Origin: JACDAN01 sp035707105
GTDB taxonomy: Bacteria > Actinomycetota > Thermoleophilia > Gaiellales > Gaiellaceae
Assembly (NCBI GenBank): GCA_035707105.1
Contig: DASSUI010000051.1
Coordinates: forward strand, 62,001 to 126,000
Direction of reading: 5' to 3'
DNA length: 64,000 bases
Below, one piece after another: positions 37,163 to 48,420 of the stretch. The translations under genes and the position numbers were made by a program. The notes under the pieces were generated by a model that saw only the letters and a program-made list of their open reading frames with translations, made no database searches and was not told the DNA's origin. Every line of letters begins with the position of its first letter. Positions within the stretch are counted from its first letter, which is position 1.

Positions 37163-38056
37163 TCAGACGCGCAGGAAGCGACGAAGCGTCAGGCCGGAGC
37201 CCGCCGCGCCAAGGAGGAGCCCGAGGCCGAGCAGGATCATCGCGTTGAGCCAGAATCCGAGCGCCTGGACGTCGGGGTCGCTCGTCAGCCGCGGCAGGAG
37301 CGACGGCAGCGCCGCCTCCTTGCTCACGAAGAGGAGGATCACGGCGAGGAGCGAGCCGACGAGCCCGCAGATCAGGCCCTCGAGCATGAACGGACCGCGG
37401 ACGAACCAGTTCGTGGCGCCGACGAGCTTCATCACCTCGATCTCGCGGCGGCGCGCGAAGATCGACAACCGGATCGTGTTCGCGATCAGGATCGCGGCGG
37501 CGGAGAGCAGCACGAGGACGGCGATGCCGAAGATCGCGTTGATGATGTTCGCGACCTTGAGGATCCGCTTCGCCTTCTCCTTCCCGTAGGTGACGTTGTG
37601 CACGCCGGCCGGGTACGGCGCGGCCTTCGTGCCCTGGCCGATCGCCGCGGCGATCTCCTCCACGTACTCGGCCTTGGTCGGGTACACCGTCCAGGCGGGG
37701 CCGAGCGGGTTGTAGGGAAGGTCGGTGCCGAAGAGGTCCGGGCGCTCCTTGCGCATCTGGGCGAGACCTTCCTGTGCAGAGATGAACTCGATCCGATCCT
37801 TGTCCACGTGCGGGTTCTTCTCGAGCTGCACGCGCAGCGCGTTCACCTGCTGCGGCGTCGCGTCGCGGTCATGGAAGACCTTGACGACGAGACCGGCCTT
37901 CACGTCGTCGCTCCAGGAGCGCGCGTACGTCGCGAAGGCGATCACGAGGCCGAGCAGGAACATCCCGATCAGCACCGTCATGGTCGCGGCGACCGTCGTC
38001 GACAGGTTCGCCCCGATGGAGCGAACCGCCTCGCCGAGCATCATCTTCAGCCTCAT
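37163..38056 (-). CDS. ftsX: Cell division protein FtsX
   Basis: The 297-residue permease has an N-terminal helix (TMTVLIGMFLLGLVIAFATY), an extracytoplasmic loop domain (about 50-170) with FHDRDATPQQVNALRVQLE, and three C-terminal helices with FARRREIEVMKLVGATNWFVRGP. FtsEX transmits ATP hydrolysis to activate peptidoglycan hydrolases at the septum. It overlaps ftsE by 4 nt and is co-translated. The structured repeat copy B begins right after its stop. Confidence 0.96.
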   Translation of the reverse strand: MRLKMMLGEAVRSIGANLSTTVAATMTVLIGMFLLGLVIAFATYARSWSDDVKAGLVVKVFHDRDATPQQVNALRVQLEKNPHVDKDRIEFISAQEGLAQMRKERPDLFGTDLPYNPLGPAWTVYPTKAEYVEEIAAAIGQGTKAAPYPAGVHNVTYGKEKAKRILKVANIINAIFGIAVLVLLSAAAILIANTIRLSIFARRREIEVMKLVGATNWFVRGPFMLEGLICGLVGSLLAVILLFVSKEAALPSLLPRLTSDPDVQALGFWLNAMILLGLGLLLGAAGSGLTLRRFLRV

Positions 38057-38835
38057 TCGGAGGCGTACCCTCCGCGCCGCTCGTCTCGCGCGATCCGTCC
38101 GTCCTCCAGCGCGATCACACGGCGCCGCATCTTGTCGACCATCTCGCGGTCGTGCGTCGCCATCAGGACCGTCGTGCCGGAGCGGTTGATCCGGTAGAGC
38201 AGCTGCATGATCCCGACGGAGGTGTCGGGGTCGAGGTTCCCCGTGGGCTCGTCGCAGACGAGGAGCGGCGGGTGATTGACGAAGGCGCGCGCGATGGAGA
38301 CGCGCTGCTGCTCGCCGCCCGAGAGCTCGTCCGGGTACGAGTTCCCCTTGTGCGTCAGGCCGACGAGACCGAGCACCTCGGGCACCTTGCGCCGGATCGC
38401 GTTCCGGCTCTCACCTTGCACCTTGAGCGCGTAGGCGACGTTCTCCGAGGTCGTGCGATCCGAGAGGAGCTTGAAGTCCTGGAAGACGCAGCCGATGTTC
38501 CGGCGCAGCTGCGGCACCTTGCGGTGTGGCAGGCGGCCGAGGTCGCGGCCGCCGATGATGATCCGGCCGGTCGTCGGCTCGATCTCCTTCAGCAGGAGGC
38601 GGATCAGCGTCGACTTACCCGAGCCCGAAGGGCCGACGAGGAAGACGAACTCGCCCTTCTCGATCACGAAGGACGCTCCCTCGAGCGCGACGACATTCGG
38701 GTCGTAGACCTTCGCGACGTTCTCGAACACGATCATCGCCCCGGCGCCCGCGGCCGCGGCCGGCGTCTCCTGTGGGCCCGGCTCCGCCAGGGCTGTCGGG
38801 ATGTCTGTCATAGGGGTCTCTTCTACGGCGGTCAT
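38053..38835 (-). CDS. ftsE: Cell division ATP-binding protein FtsE
   Basis: The ATPase has Walker A LVGPSGSGKSTLIRLLLKE, Q-loop, signature ELSGGEQQRVSIARAFVNHP, Walker B LLVCDEPTGNLDPDTS and H-loop ATHDREMVDKM. The body from MIVFENVAKVYD (start 38736) is the normal 227 residues. In this frame 33 Ala/Pro-rich residues precede it, with further ATG choices at 38811 and 38736. The weak SD (AGAAGAG) favours 38811, but I cannot settle the start. A -10 box TACACT (38884-38889, minus strand) lies upstream, so ftsEX has its own promoter after prfB. Confidence 0.95.
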   Translation of the reverse strand: MTAVEETPMTDIPTALAEPGPQETPAAAAGAGAMIVFENVAKVYDPNVVALEGASFVIEKGEFVFLVGPSGSGKSTLIRLLLKEIEPTTGRIIIGGRDLGRLPHRKVPQLRRNIGCVFQDFKLLSDRTTSENVAYALKVQGESRNAIRRKVPEVLGLVGLTHKGNSYPDELSGGEQQRVSIARAFVNHPPLLVCDEPTGNLDPDTSVGIMQLLYRINRSGTTVLMATHDREMVDKMRRRVIALEDGRIARDERRGGYASE

Positions 38836-38902
38836 CGCTCACGCGCGTTCGCGGCGGGCCGTTCGGTTCATGGACGACGCTCGAGTGTACCGAAAGCCCC
38901 TG

Positions 38903-40001
38903 CTAGACCGTCTTTCCCGCGGCCTTCGCGAGCAGGTAGGCCTGGATGAACGCGTCCAGGTCGCCGTCGAGCACGGCGTCCGTGTTCCCGGTCTCGTGCT
39001 CTGTGCGGTGGTCCTTGACCATCTGGTACGGGTGGAGCACGTAGCTGCGGATCTGGCTGCCGAAGCCCGTGTTCTGCGCCTCGCCCCGCTCCCGCGCCAG
39101 CTCCGCCTCGCGCTCCTCCTCCGCGAGCTCGGCGAGGCGGGAGCGAAGCAGCCTCATTGCCGTCTGCTTGTTGGACGACTGGGAGCGCTCGTTCTGGCAC
39201 TGGACGACGATCCCCGTCGGGAGGTGCGTGATCCGGACCGCGGAGTCGGTCTTGTTGACGTGCTGGCCGCCGGCCCCGCTCGCCCGGTAGGTGTCGATGC
39301 GGAGGTCCGCCTCGTCGATCTCCAGCTCCGCGTCGTCGTTCACGAGCGGCGCGACGATCACCTGGGCGAACGACGTCTGGCGCCGGTGCGCCGAGTCGAA
39401 CGGCGAGAGCCGGACGAGGCGGTGGACGCCCCGCTCGGCCTTCAGCGTCCCGTAGGCGTTCTCGCCCGAGACCGTGACGGCGGCGGACTTCAGCCCCGCC
39501 TCCTCTCCCGGACTCGCCTCGACGAGCTCCGCCTTGAACCCCCGACGCTCGGCCCAGCGAAGGTACATGCGGACGAGCATTTCGGCCCAGTCCTGCGCGT
39601 CGGTCCCCCCTTCGCCGGCATGAATCGTGACGAGGGCGTCGCCGGCGTCGTACTCCCCGGAGAAGAGCGCGTCCTCGCGGAGCCGGTCGAGCTCGCCCTC
39701 GATCGGACGGAGATGCTCGTCCAGCTCCCCGGCGAGGTCGCCGTCGAGCGCGAGCAGCTCGCAGGCGTCCTCGAAGTCGCGGACGAGCCGTCGATAGCGC
39801 TCGAGGCGCCTGGTCAGGCGCGAATGCTCGGAGGAGAGGTCGGCCGCGTGCCGCTGGTCGTCCCAAAAGCCGGGCTCGCCCATCGTCCGCTCGAGCTCGG
39901 CCGTCCGGGACTCGAGTGCGGCGGGGTCAAAGGTAATCACGGACCCAGGCGAGCTGGGCCCCGATCTCCTCCAGGCGGGCGTTGAGATCCGTTGCCTCCA
40001 T
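38903..40001 (-). CDS. prfB: Peptide chain release factor 2, with programmed +1 frameshift
   Basis: The first 24 codons (MEATDLNARLEEIGAQLAWV..) run from ATG 40001 to an in-frame TGA (39927-39929) in the context CTT-TGA-C. A +1 shift continues the protein as DPAALESRTAELERT. This is the autoregulatory site of RF2, which reads the UGA that limits its own synthesis. The body shows SPF (tripeptide anticodon) in RLSPFDSAHR and the GGQ of SGAGGQHVNKTDSAVR. No clear SD-like AGGGGG stands 3 nt before CTT, unlike in E. coli. The ATG is 7 nt after TACCAT. About 366 residues after the shift. Confidence 0.97.
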
Positions 40002-40024
40002 CGGCAGGATGGTAGTCGGAGACG
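40002..40024. promoter_or_regulatory. 23-bp divergent intergenic region with overlapping -10 elements
   Basis: The leftward -10 TACCAT (40009-40014, minus strand) lies 7 nt from the prfB ATG. The rightward TAGTCG (40013-40018) lies 6 nt from the kinase ATG and shares two bases with it. Both genes would then have leaderless messages from one overlapping, mutually exclusive promoter pair. The rightward box is weaker because its last base is G. Confidence 0.45.
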
Positions 40025-41695
40025 ATGGGCCGGTCCGAGGCGCAGCAGCGGCAGTTCCTGATGCTCGGGCGCCCCGGCGCCTTCGTCGTCGCCTTCGTCG
40101 GCTTCGGCATCGCGTCGCTCGTCTCGGAGAAGCCGGCACTCGACCACTTCATGGTCGTGCTGGTCGCCGCGCTCCTGTTCACGCAGGTGCCCGCGTGGAT
40201 CGCGCTCGCCCGCGGCGCGCCGACGGAGCATGTCGCAAGGGCCGTCCTCCTCTCGGACATCGTCATGGTCGCCGCGCTCACGGCGGCGCTGAACACCGAG
40301 AGCCTGCTCGCGGTTGCGTTCTTCGCTCCGATCGCGTTCAGCGCGCTCATGTTCGGCGCACGCTTCACCCTCCTGCTGACGTCGCTCGCGATCCTCGCGA
40401 TCCTGGTCGTTGCCTACGCGGTCATCGAGCCCGACGGCGTGACGCTGCTGGCGAACCTCGTCGTCCTGGCCGTGACCGGCGGGATCCTCGCCGGCCTCTC
40501 CGGCGAGATCCACGCCGCGCATGCGCAGCTCGCGCGCGACCGCGCCTCGGACGCGGCGGCGCTTGCCGTCGCCGAGCGCATCACGTTCCCACAGACGCTC
40601 GGAGACGTCCTCCGGCCGTCCGTCGAGGAGCTCGGGCGCGCGACCGGGGCGACGCGCTGCCTCGTCAGGCTCCGGCCTCGGCCAGACGGAACGGCGCCGG
40701 TGTACGAGTGGGACCGTCCGGGCGCCGAGCCGGCCGGGCCACCGCGGCCGCCGCCGAGCATCCGGCACGTCTTCGAGTCGGGCGAGCCCCTCGTTCTCAA
40801 CGACGCGCGCAAGGCGGATCCGGAGACGCGGGTGTGGGCAGAGGAGATCGGCGCCAGGGCGCTGGTCGCATGGCCCGTGACGTGGCGCGGCGAGGTGACG
40901 GCGGCGCTCGGCTTCACCGACGTCCGCGTCCGCGCATGGGAGGTCGACGGCCTGCCGCTGATCCGGCGGGTCGCGCCGCTGATCGGCGCCGCCCTCGGCC
41001 AGGCCGAGGCGTTCGAGGAGCTGCAGCGCGTGAACGAGCTCCGCGCCGAGCTCGTCGCGCGCGTCTCGCACGAGCTGCGGACGCCCCTGACGTCGACGAT
41101 CGGCTTCCTGAGGACGCTCGAGCGCGCCGACCTGGAGATCGACGAGGAGGAGCGGAGCCGGTTCGTGTCGATCGCCCGGCTGGAGGCAGAGCGGCTGGCG
41201 CGGCTCGTCGACGACCTCCTCGAGCTGGCGCGGCTGGAACGTGGTCAGACGCGGCTCGCGATCGAGGACGTCGACGTGGGGATGCTCGCCCAGCGCGCAG
41301 CGACCGGTCTGGAGCTTCCGGCCGACCGCCTGATCGCCGTCGAGATTCCGGCCGGTCAGCTCGTCCGCGCCGATCCCCACCGGCTCCTGCAGATCCTGTC
41401 GAACCTGCTCACGAACGCCGTCCGCCACGGCGAAGGAGGCGTGTTCGTCACGTCAAGGATCGACGAGGACCAGCGGGCCGAGATCTCCGTCAGCGACGAC
41501 GGCGCCGGGATCCCCGCCGAGGAGATCAGCGACATCTTCCAGCCGTTCGCACGCGGCGGCGCCGGCTCGCAGGGGACGGGTCTGGGCCTCGCCATTGCGC
41601 GTGCCCTCGCGGAGGTCCAAGGCGGGACGCTCGAGTACCGCGCTGCCGAGAACGGCGGCGCGCACGCGTTCGTGCTGACGCTGCCGACGAGCTAG
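40025..41695 (+). CDS. Membrane GAF sensor histidine kinase
   Basis: The 556-residue kinase has an N-terminal membrane module of five to six helices (about residues 12-155), a coiled linker, a GAF domain (about 190-340, SIRHVFESGEPLVLNDARK), HisKA with RVSHELRTPLTSTIGFLRTL, and a HATPase with ILSNLLTNAVRHG, SDDGAGIPAEE and GTGLGLAIARALAE. It probably senses a membrane or redox signal. No response regulator is adjacent. The ATG start is 23 bp from the divergent prfB start, apparently without an SD. Confidence 0.92.
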   Translation: MGRSEAQQRQFLMLGRPGAFVVAFVGFGIASLVSEKPALDHFMVVLVAALLFTQVPAWIALARGAPTEHVARAVLLSDIVMVAALTAALNTESLLAVAFFAPIAFSALMFGARFTLLLTSLAILAILVVAYAVIEPDGVTLLANLVVLAVTGGILAGLSGEIHAAHAQLARDRASDAAALAVAERITFPQTLGDVLRPSVEELGRATGATRCLVRLRPRPDGTAPVYEWDRPGAEPAGPPRPPPSIRHVFESGEPLVLNDARKADPETRVWAEEIGARALVAWPVTWRGEVTAALGFTDVRVRAWEVDGLPLIRRVAPLIGAALGQAEAFEELQRVNELRAELVARVSHELRTPLTSTIGFLRTLERADLEIDEEERSRFVSIARLEAERLARLVDDLLELARLERGQTRLAIEDVDVGMLAQRAATGLELPADRLIAVEIPAGQLVRADPHRLLQILSNLLTNAVRHGEGGVFVTSRIDEDQRAEISVSDDGAGIPAEEISDIFQPFARGGAGSQGTGLGLAIARALAEVQGGTLEYRAAENGGAHAFVLTLPTS

Positions 41696-41708
41696 GAGGC
41701 GTGCGCCG

Positions 41709-44390
<2,682 letters not shown>

Positions 44391-44441
44391 GAACCTAGGG
44401 TATCGGAGGCAGGAAGCCCGACCCTGAGCCCGCCCGGCGGT

Positions 44442-45017
44442 TCACAAAGGGTTTACCTCGACCGCCCAGAGGTTCCCGTCGAGCCGCTCCGCGTTCAGCA
44501 CGAAGTCGGCGTGAACGGCGGCGCCGTGCGCCTCGAGCGCGGGGATGCTCTCCCACGCGGGCTGCTCGTCGACGAGCAGCGTGCGCTCGCCGTCCTGCAT
44601 CGCGAGGCTGATCGCATCGCCCGGGACGTCGTCGGACAGTTCCACGACCGCGATGCGGTTCGCGGCCACGGCCCAGAGGTCGCCGTCGGTCCGGACCGCA
44701 CGCGCCCTGTACGGAGGCGGCAGCGACTCCTCGACGGCGGCGGTCAGCGGCGAGAGGGCGCCGTCGGGCACGTCGTCGTCGACGAGGATGGTGCCGTCCA
44801 CGAGCGCCGTGAAGTCGAACGCGTCCCCGGGGAGGCCCGGCGCGTCCGCGGTCGCGACGGCGTCCCAGCGGCGGGGACGGCCGCCGTGCAGCACGTCGAG
44901 CGTGCCCGTCGCCGACTGCGGGATCACGGGCGCGTGCGCCGACTTCCAGTCGAGCAGGCCGGTCCCCTCCGCGAGCTGCTCGTGGAGCGGCTTGTCTCGC
45001 CGCCGCCAGAAGGGCAT
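44442..45017 (-). CDS. Hypothetical acidic protein of unknown function
   Basis: The 191-residue protein has no membrane segment or known motif that I recognise. It begins with a basic stretch (FWRRRDKPLHEQLAEGTG) and has two similar acidic beta-rich segments (about 90-135 and 140-190) with DDDVPDGA, DDVPGDAISLAM and repeated WAV motifs (GDLWAVAANR, GNLWAVEVN), which hints at an internal duplication. It starts 4 nt after the hpf stop without an SD of its own and is probably translated by coupling. A role linked to HPF or SecA is possible but unsupported. Confidence 0.7.
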   Translation of the reverse strand: MPFWRRRDKPLHEQLAEGTGLLDWKSAHAPVIPQSATGTLDVLHGGRPRRWDAVATADAPGLPGDAFDFTALVDGTILVDDDVPDGALSPLTAAVEESLPPPYRARAVRTDGDLWAVAANRIAVVELSDDVPGDAISLAMQDGERTLLVDEQPAWESIPALEAHGAAVHADFVLNAERLDGNLWAVEVNPL

Positions 45018-45021
45018 GCCG

Positions 45022-45558
45022 CTACGTCTGGGGCTCGATCAGGCCGTAGGCGCCGTCCCGCCTGCGGTACACGACGTTCACCTCGGCCGTCTCGGCGTTC
45101 TGGAACACGAAGAAGTCGTGCCCGACGAGCTCGAGCTGAAGAACCGCCTCCTCGGGGCTCATCGGTTTGATCGCGAACCGCTTCGATTTGACGATCATCG
45201 GCTCCTCCTCGACCGGGACCCCGTCCTCTGGGATCCCGGGCTCGGGCAGGGACGACCGCCTCGGGCGGCGCTTCTGCCGGTAGCGCTTGACCTGGCGCTC
45301 GAGCTTGTCCACGAGTTGGTCGATCGAGGCCTTGTGATCCGCGGACGCCTCGCGCGCCCGCAGAATCGGCCCCTTCGTCCAGATTGTCGCCTCCGCGACG
45401 TGGTTCTGCGAGATCGAGGGGTTCCGCTCGACCGCGAGCTCGAGCTCCACGCGCGTCGGGTCCGCCAGCTGGCGGCCGAGCCTGGAGAGCTTCTCCTCCG
45501 CGTACTCACGAATCGAGTCGGTGACCTCGACGTTCTTGCCCTTCACCTGGAGTCGCAC
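45022..45558 (-). CDS. hpf: Ribosome hibernation promoting factor, long form
   Basis: The 178-residue protein has the N-terminal RaiA/HPF domain (VKGKNVEVTDSIREYAEEKL, about 3-100), a basic linker (QKRRPRRS) and a C-terminal dimerisation domain (about 125-178, RFAIKPMSPEEAVLQLELVG and VVYRRRDGAYGLIEP). Long HPFs pair 70S ribosomes into inactive 100S dimers in stationary phase. I choose GTG 45558 because GGGAGG stands 5 nt before it; the TTG at 45561 is too close. Its start overlaps the comF gene by 53 nt, an unusually long overlap. Confidence 0.95.
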   Translation of the reverse strand: MRLQVKGKNVEVTDSIREYAEEKLSRLGRQLADPTRVELELAVERNPSISQNHVAEATIWTKGPILRAREASADHKASIDQLVDKLERQVKRYRQKRRPRRSSLPEPGIPEDGVPVEEEPMIVKSKRFAIKPMSPEEAVLQLELVGHDFFVFQNAETAEVNVVYRRRDGAYGLIEPQT

Positions 45559-46264
45559 CAACCCCTCCCGAGATCGCCGTTGCCTGTGGCGCCGCCGATT
45601 GTATTGACCGGACGGCGCGGGCGAAGGTGACCACGTCGACCCGGACGGCGCCTGCCTTGCGAAGCGCCGAGGCGGCCGCCGTGGCCGTCGAGCCGGTCGT
45701 GTAGACGTCGTCCACGAGTACGAGTCGCCGTGGGACCCGAGGCCGGGCCACGAACGCGCCGCGGACGTTCCGGCGACGCGCGGGCAGGCTCAGTCCTCGC
45801 TGCGGACGCGGCGCCCGGGTCCGGCCGAGAGCGCGGACGACGGGGAGCGACCAGCGCCGCCCGAGCTCGAGGGCGAGACGCTCAGCCGGATGGTGTCCAC
45901 GCCGGACGCTCCGGTCGCCGTCCGCCGGGACGAAGGCAATCCCGTCGGCCGCGGGGCACGCGACGACTGCGCAGACGGCGTCCGCCGCGAGCTCTGCGAG
46001 GCCTCGGAGGCCGCGCTCCTTCCAGGCGCCGACGACTGCCGGGACGGGCGGCTGGTATGCGACTGCGGCGCGGGCGGAGGCGAACGCGAGCCGCCGGCCG
46101 GCGCACTCGCGGCAGCGCAGGACCGGCCACGCCGTCGGCGCGCCGCAACGCGCGCAGTGCGTCCCGAGCAGGAACGGCAGCGCAGCCCGGCAGCCCGCGC
46201 AGAGATTCTCACCCAGACGGGCGCACGAAACGCAACGGCGAGGCAGGACGAGGTCGAGAAGCAC
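45506..46264 (-). CDS. ComF family phosphoribosyltransferase-like protein
   Basis: The 252-residue protein has a ComF architecture: an N-terminal double zinc finger (CVSCARLGENLCAGC and CARCG..CREC, residues 12-55), a central KERGLRGLAELAADAV, and a PRPP-binding loop LVLVDDVYTTGSTATAA near residue 183. ComF proteins work in DNA uptake, or in related amidophosphoribosyl-type reactions, and are near-universal. The GTG start is 9 nt after TAGCGT. The last 17 codons overlap hpf in another frame and have an unusual Gly/Gln-rich composition. Confidence 0.88.
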   Translation of the reverse strand: MLLDLVLPRRCVSCARLGENLCAGCRAALPFLLGTHCARCGAPTAWPVLRCRECAGRRLAFASARAAVAYQPPVPAVVGAWKERGLRGLAELAADAVCAVVACPAADGIAFVPADGDRSVRRGHHPAERLALELGRRWSLPVVRALGRTRAPRPQRGLSLPARRRNVRGAFVARPRVPRRLVLVDDVYTTGSTATAAASALRKAGAVRVDVVTFARAVRSIQSAAPQATAISGGVGATPGEGQERRGHRLDS

Positions 46265-46324
46265 ATCGGCCCGACGCTAGCCCGGAAGGCCGCACGCGTG
46301 GCGCGCGCCTCCGTGCCGAATGCG

Positions 46325-47104
46325 TTACTCCTCGGGCGAGTATGCGCCGCGCTCGGGCAGTCCCTGCTCGCGCCGCATCCGGTTGTCTGCGTCCAGCAGC
46401 TGCTCGCGGTTCCCGATGTCGAGCCAGGCGCCCGCAAACCGGTAGCCGTAAACGGGCACCCGCGGATAGAGCCAGACGACGAAACGGCCGGGCTGGTCGG
46501 GCGAGTTGCCCTCCGCCAGATACTCCGAGACGAGCGCCACGTGCTCCGCCGGGAAGAGATACACGGCGATGCCCGCGAGCGTGCTGCTCGGCTCTTCCGG
46601 CTTCTCCTCCAGATACGTCACGCGGTCGTCCTCGTCGAGCTCGACGACCGAGTACGCCTTCGCGAGGACGAGATCGCCGACGTCGTGCACACCGATTGCG
46701 CTGCCGTCCTTCGAGTGCCAGAAGGCGACGAGGTCCGCGAGCTCGAAGTCGAACAGGTTGTCGCCGGCGACGATCAGGAGATCCTCGCCCTCGAGGCCGG
46801 CCCGCTCGATCACGAAACGGATGTCGCCGACGGCGCCCAGCCGATCTTCGTTCGAGCTGGTCCCGTCGTCGTGGACGGCGACGGACAGCGGCCGGTCGCC
46901 GCGACCTGCCCACGCCCGGAAGTCCGCCGCGAAGCACGCGTTCGTGACCACGTGGAGCTCGTCCACCTCGTCGACCGCGGCGAGCTTGTCGTAGAGGTAG
47001 TCGAGCATCGGCCGCCCCGCCAGCGGCAGCAGCGGCTTCGCGACCGTGTCGGTCAGCGGCCGGAGCCGGGTGGCGTACCCGGCCGCCAACACCAGACCTT
47101 TCAG
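46325..47104 (-). CDS. Sugar-phosphate nucleotidyltransferase, probable CTG start
   Basis: The roughly 259-residue enzyme shows the NTP_transferase signature AAGYATRLRPLTDTVAKPLL at its very start, then VVTNACF, VAGDNLFDFE (metal Asp) and YLEEKPEEP, and ends with NREQLLDADN. These enzymes make dTDP-, UDP- or CDP-sugars, or act as mannose-1-phosphate guanylyltransferases. The conserved KGLVLAAG requires initiation at CTG 47104, and GAGGGG lies 9 nt before it. A GTG at 47092 would cut the first conserved residues and sits 21 nt from that SD. It follows ahcY by 3 nt. Confidence 0.88.
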   Translation of the reverse strand: MKGLVLAAGYATRLRPLTDTVAKPLLPLAGRPMLDYLYDKLAAVDEVDELHVVTNACFAADFRAWAGRGDRPLSVAVHDDGTSSNEDRLGAVGDIRFVIERAGLEGEDLLIVAGDNLFDFELADLVAFWHSKDGSAIGVHDVGDLVLAKAYSVVELDEDDRVTYLEEKPEEPSSTLAGIAVYLFPAEHVALVSEYLAEGNSPDQPGRFVVWLYPRVPVYGYRFAGAWLDIGNREQLLDADNRMRREQGLPERGAYSPEE

Positions 47105-47107
47105 CTG

Positions 47108-48376
47108 CTAGGTCCCCTCGTTCCAGGAGGCGAGGTAGTTCGCCTGCTCCTCGGTCAGCCGGTCGATGGTGATCCCCATCGTCTCCAGCTTGAGCCGCGC
47201 GATCTCCCGGTCGATCTCGTCGGGGACCGGGTAGACCTTCCGCTCGAGCTCGGCCGCGTGCCCGACTGCGTACTCGGCCGCGAGCGCCTGGTTCGCGAAG
47301 GACATGTCCATCACGATCGCCGGGTGCCCCTCCGCGGCCGCGAGGTTGATCAGCCGGCCCTCGCCCAGGAGATACAGCCGCCGCCCGTCCTCGAGCGTGA
47401 ACTCCTCGACGAACGCCCTCGCCTCGCGCGACTCGACGGCCATCTGCCGGAGCGCCGAGATCTCGATCTCGACGTTGAAGTGCCCGGTGTTGGCGAGGAC
47501 AGCGCCGTCCTTCATCCGCTCCATGTGCCCGCGCGCGATGACGGACTTGTCGCCCGTGGCCGTGCAGAAGATGTCGCCGACCTCGACGGCCTGGGCCATC
47601 GGCATCACCTCGAAACCGTCCATCGCGGCCTCGATGCCGCGCAGCGGATCGACCTCGGTGACGATCACGTGCGCGCCCATCCCCTTCGCCCGCATCGCGA
47701 CGCCCTTACCGACCCAGCCGTAGCCCGACACGACGAACCGCTTGCCGGCGAGGAGGATGTTCGTGGCGCGGACGATGCCGTCGATCGTCGACTGCCCCGT
47801 CCCATACCGGTTGTCGAAGAGGTGCTTCGTCTGCGCCTCGTTGACGGCGATGATGGGGAACCCGAGCGCGCCGTCGGCCTCGAGCGCCTTCAGCCGGATG
47901 ACGCCGGTCGTCGTCTCCTCCGTGCCGGCGATGATGTCGCCGAGTTGCTCGCGGCGGTGCGAGTGGAGGACGCCGATGACGTCGGCCCCGTCGTCCATCG
48001 TCAGCTGCGGCTTGTGGTCGACGGCCGCCTCGATGTGCTGGTAGTACGTGTCGTTGTCCTCGCCCTTGATGGCGAAGACCGACACGTCGAACTCGTCGAC
48101 AAGTGCGGCGGCGACATCGTCCTGGGTGGAGAGCGGGTTCGACGCGCAGAGCACGACGTCGGCGCCGCCGGCCTTCAGGGTGCGGGCGAGGTTCGCCGTC
48201 TCGGTCGTGACGTGCAGGCACGCCGCGACGCGGTAGCCGGCGAGCGGCTGCTCCGCCTCGAAGCGCTCGCGGATCGCGGCGAGCACCGGCATCTGCCGGT
48301 CGGCCCAGGCGATCCTGCGAACGCCCTCGGGCGCGAGTGTGAGGTCCTTGACGTCGTAGCGCTTCGTTGTGGCCAT
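47108..48376 (-). CDS. ahcY: Adenosylhomocysteinase
   Basis: The 422-residue enzyme has the AHCY hallmarks: ACLHVTTETANLARTL (substrate), CASNPLSTQDDVAAAL, DDGADVIGVLH, RYGTGQSTIDGI, the NAD-binding VVSGYGWVGKGVAMRAKGMGA and a C-terminal part with HPAIVMDMSFANQALA. It hydrolyses S-adenosylhomocysteine to homocysteine and adenosine, feeding MetH. The ATG has an AGAGAGAG SD. A MerR-like gene precedes it by 44 bp in the same direction. Confidence 0.97.
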   Translation of the reverse strand: MATTKRYDVKDLTLAPEGVRRIAWADRQMPVLAAIRERFEAEQPLAGYRVAACLHVTTETANLARTLKAGGADVVLCASNPLSTQDDVAAALVDEFDVSVFAIKGEDNDTYYQHIEAAVDHKPQLTMDDGADVIGVLHSHRREQLGDIIAGTEETTTGVIRLKALEADGALGFPIIAVNEAQTKHLFDNRYGTGQSTIDGIVRATNILLAGKRFVVSGYGWVGKGVAMRAKGMGAHVIVTEVDPLRGIEAAMDGFEVMPMAQAVEVGDIFCTATGDKSVIARGHMERMKDGAVLANTGHFNVEIEISALRQMAVESREARAFVEEFTLEDGRRLYLLGEGRLINLAAAEGHPAIVMDMSFANQALAAEYAVGHAAELERKVYPVPDEIDREIARLKLETMGITIDRLTEEQANYLASWNEGT

Positions 48377-48420
48377 CAGCTCTCTCTCTGTGTCGGGGGT
48401 GGCGGCATTGTTCCAGTGGT

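Noticed and set aside
38903..41428. A single long frame that would extend RF2 by about 475 residues upstream
   Set aside because: It runs antisense through the histidine kinase gene. The true RF2 start is the short 24-codon frame joined by the CTT-TGA frameshift.
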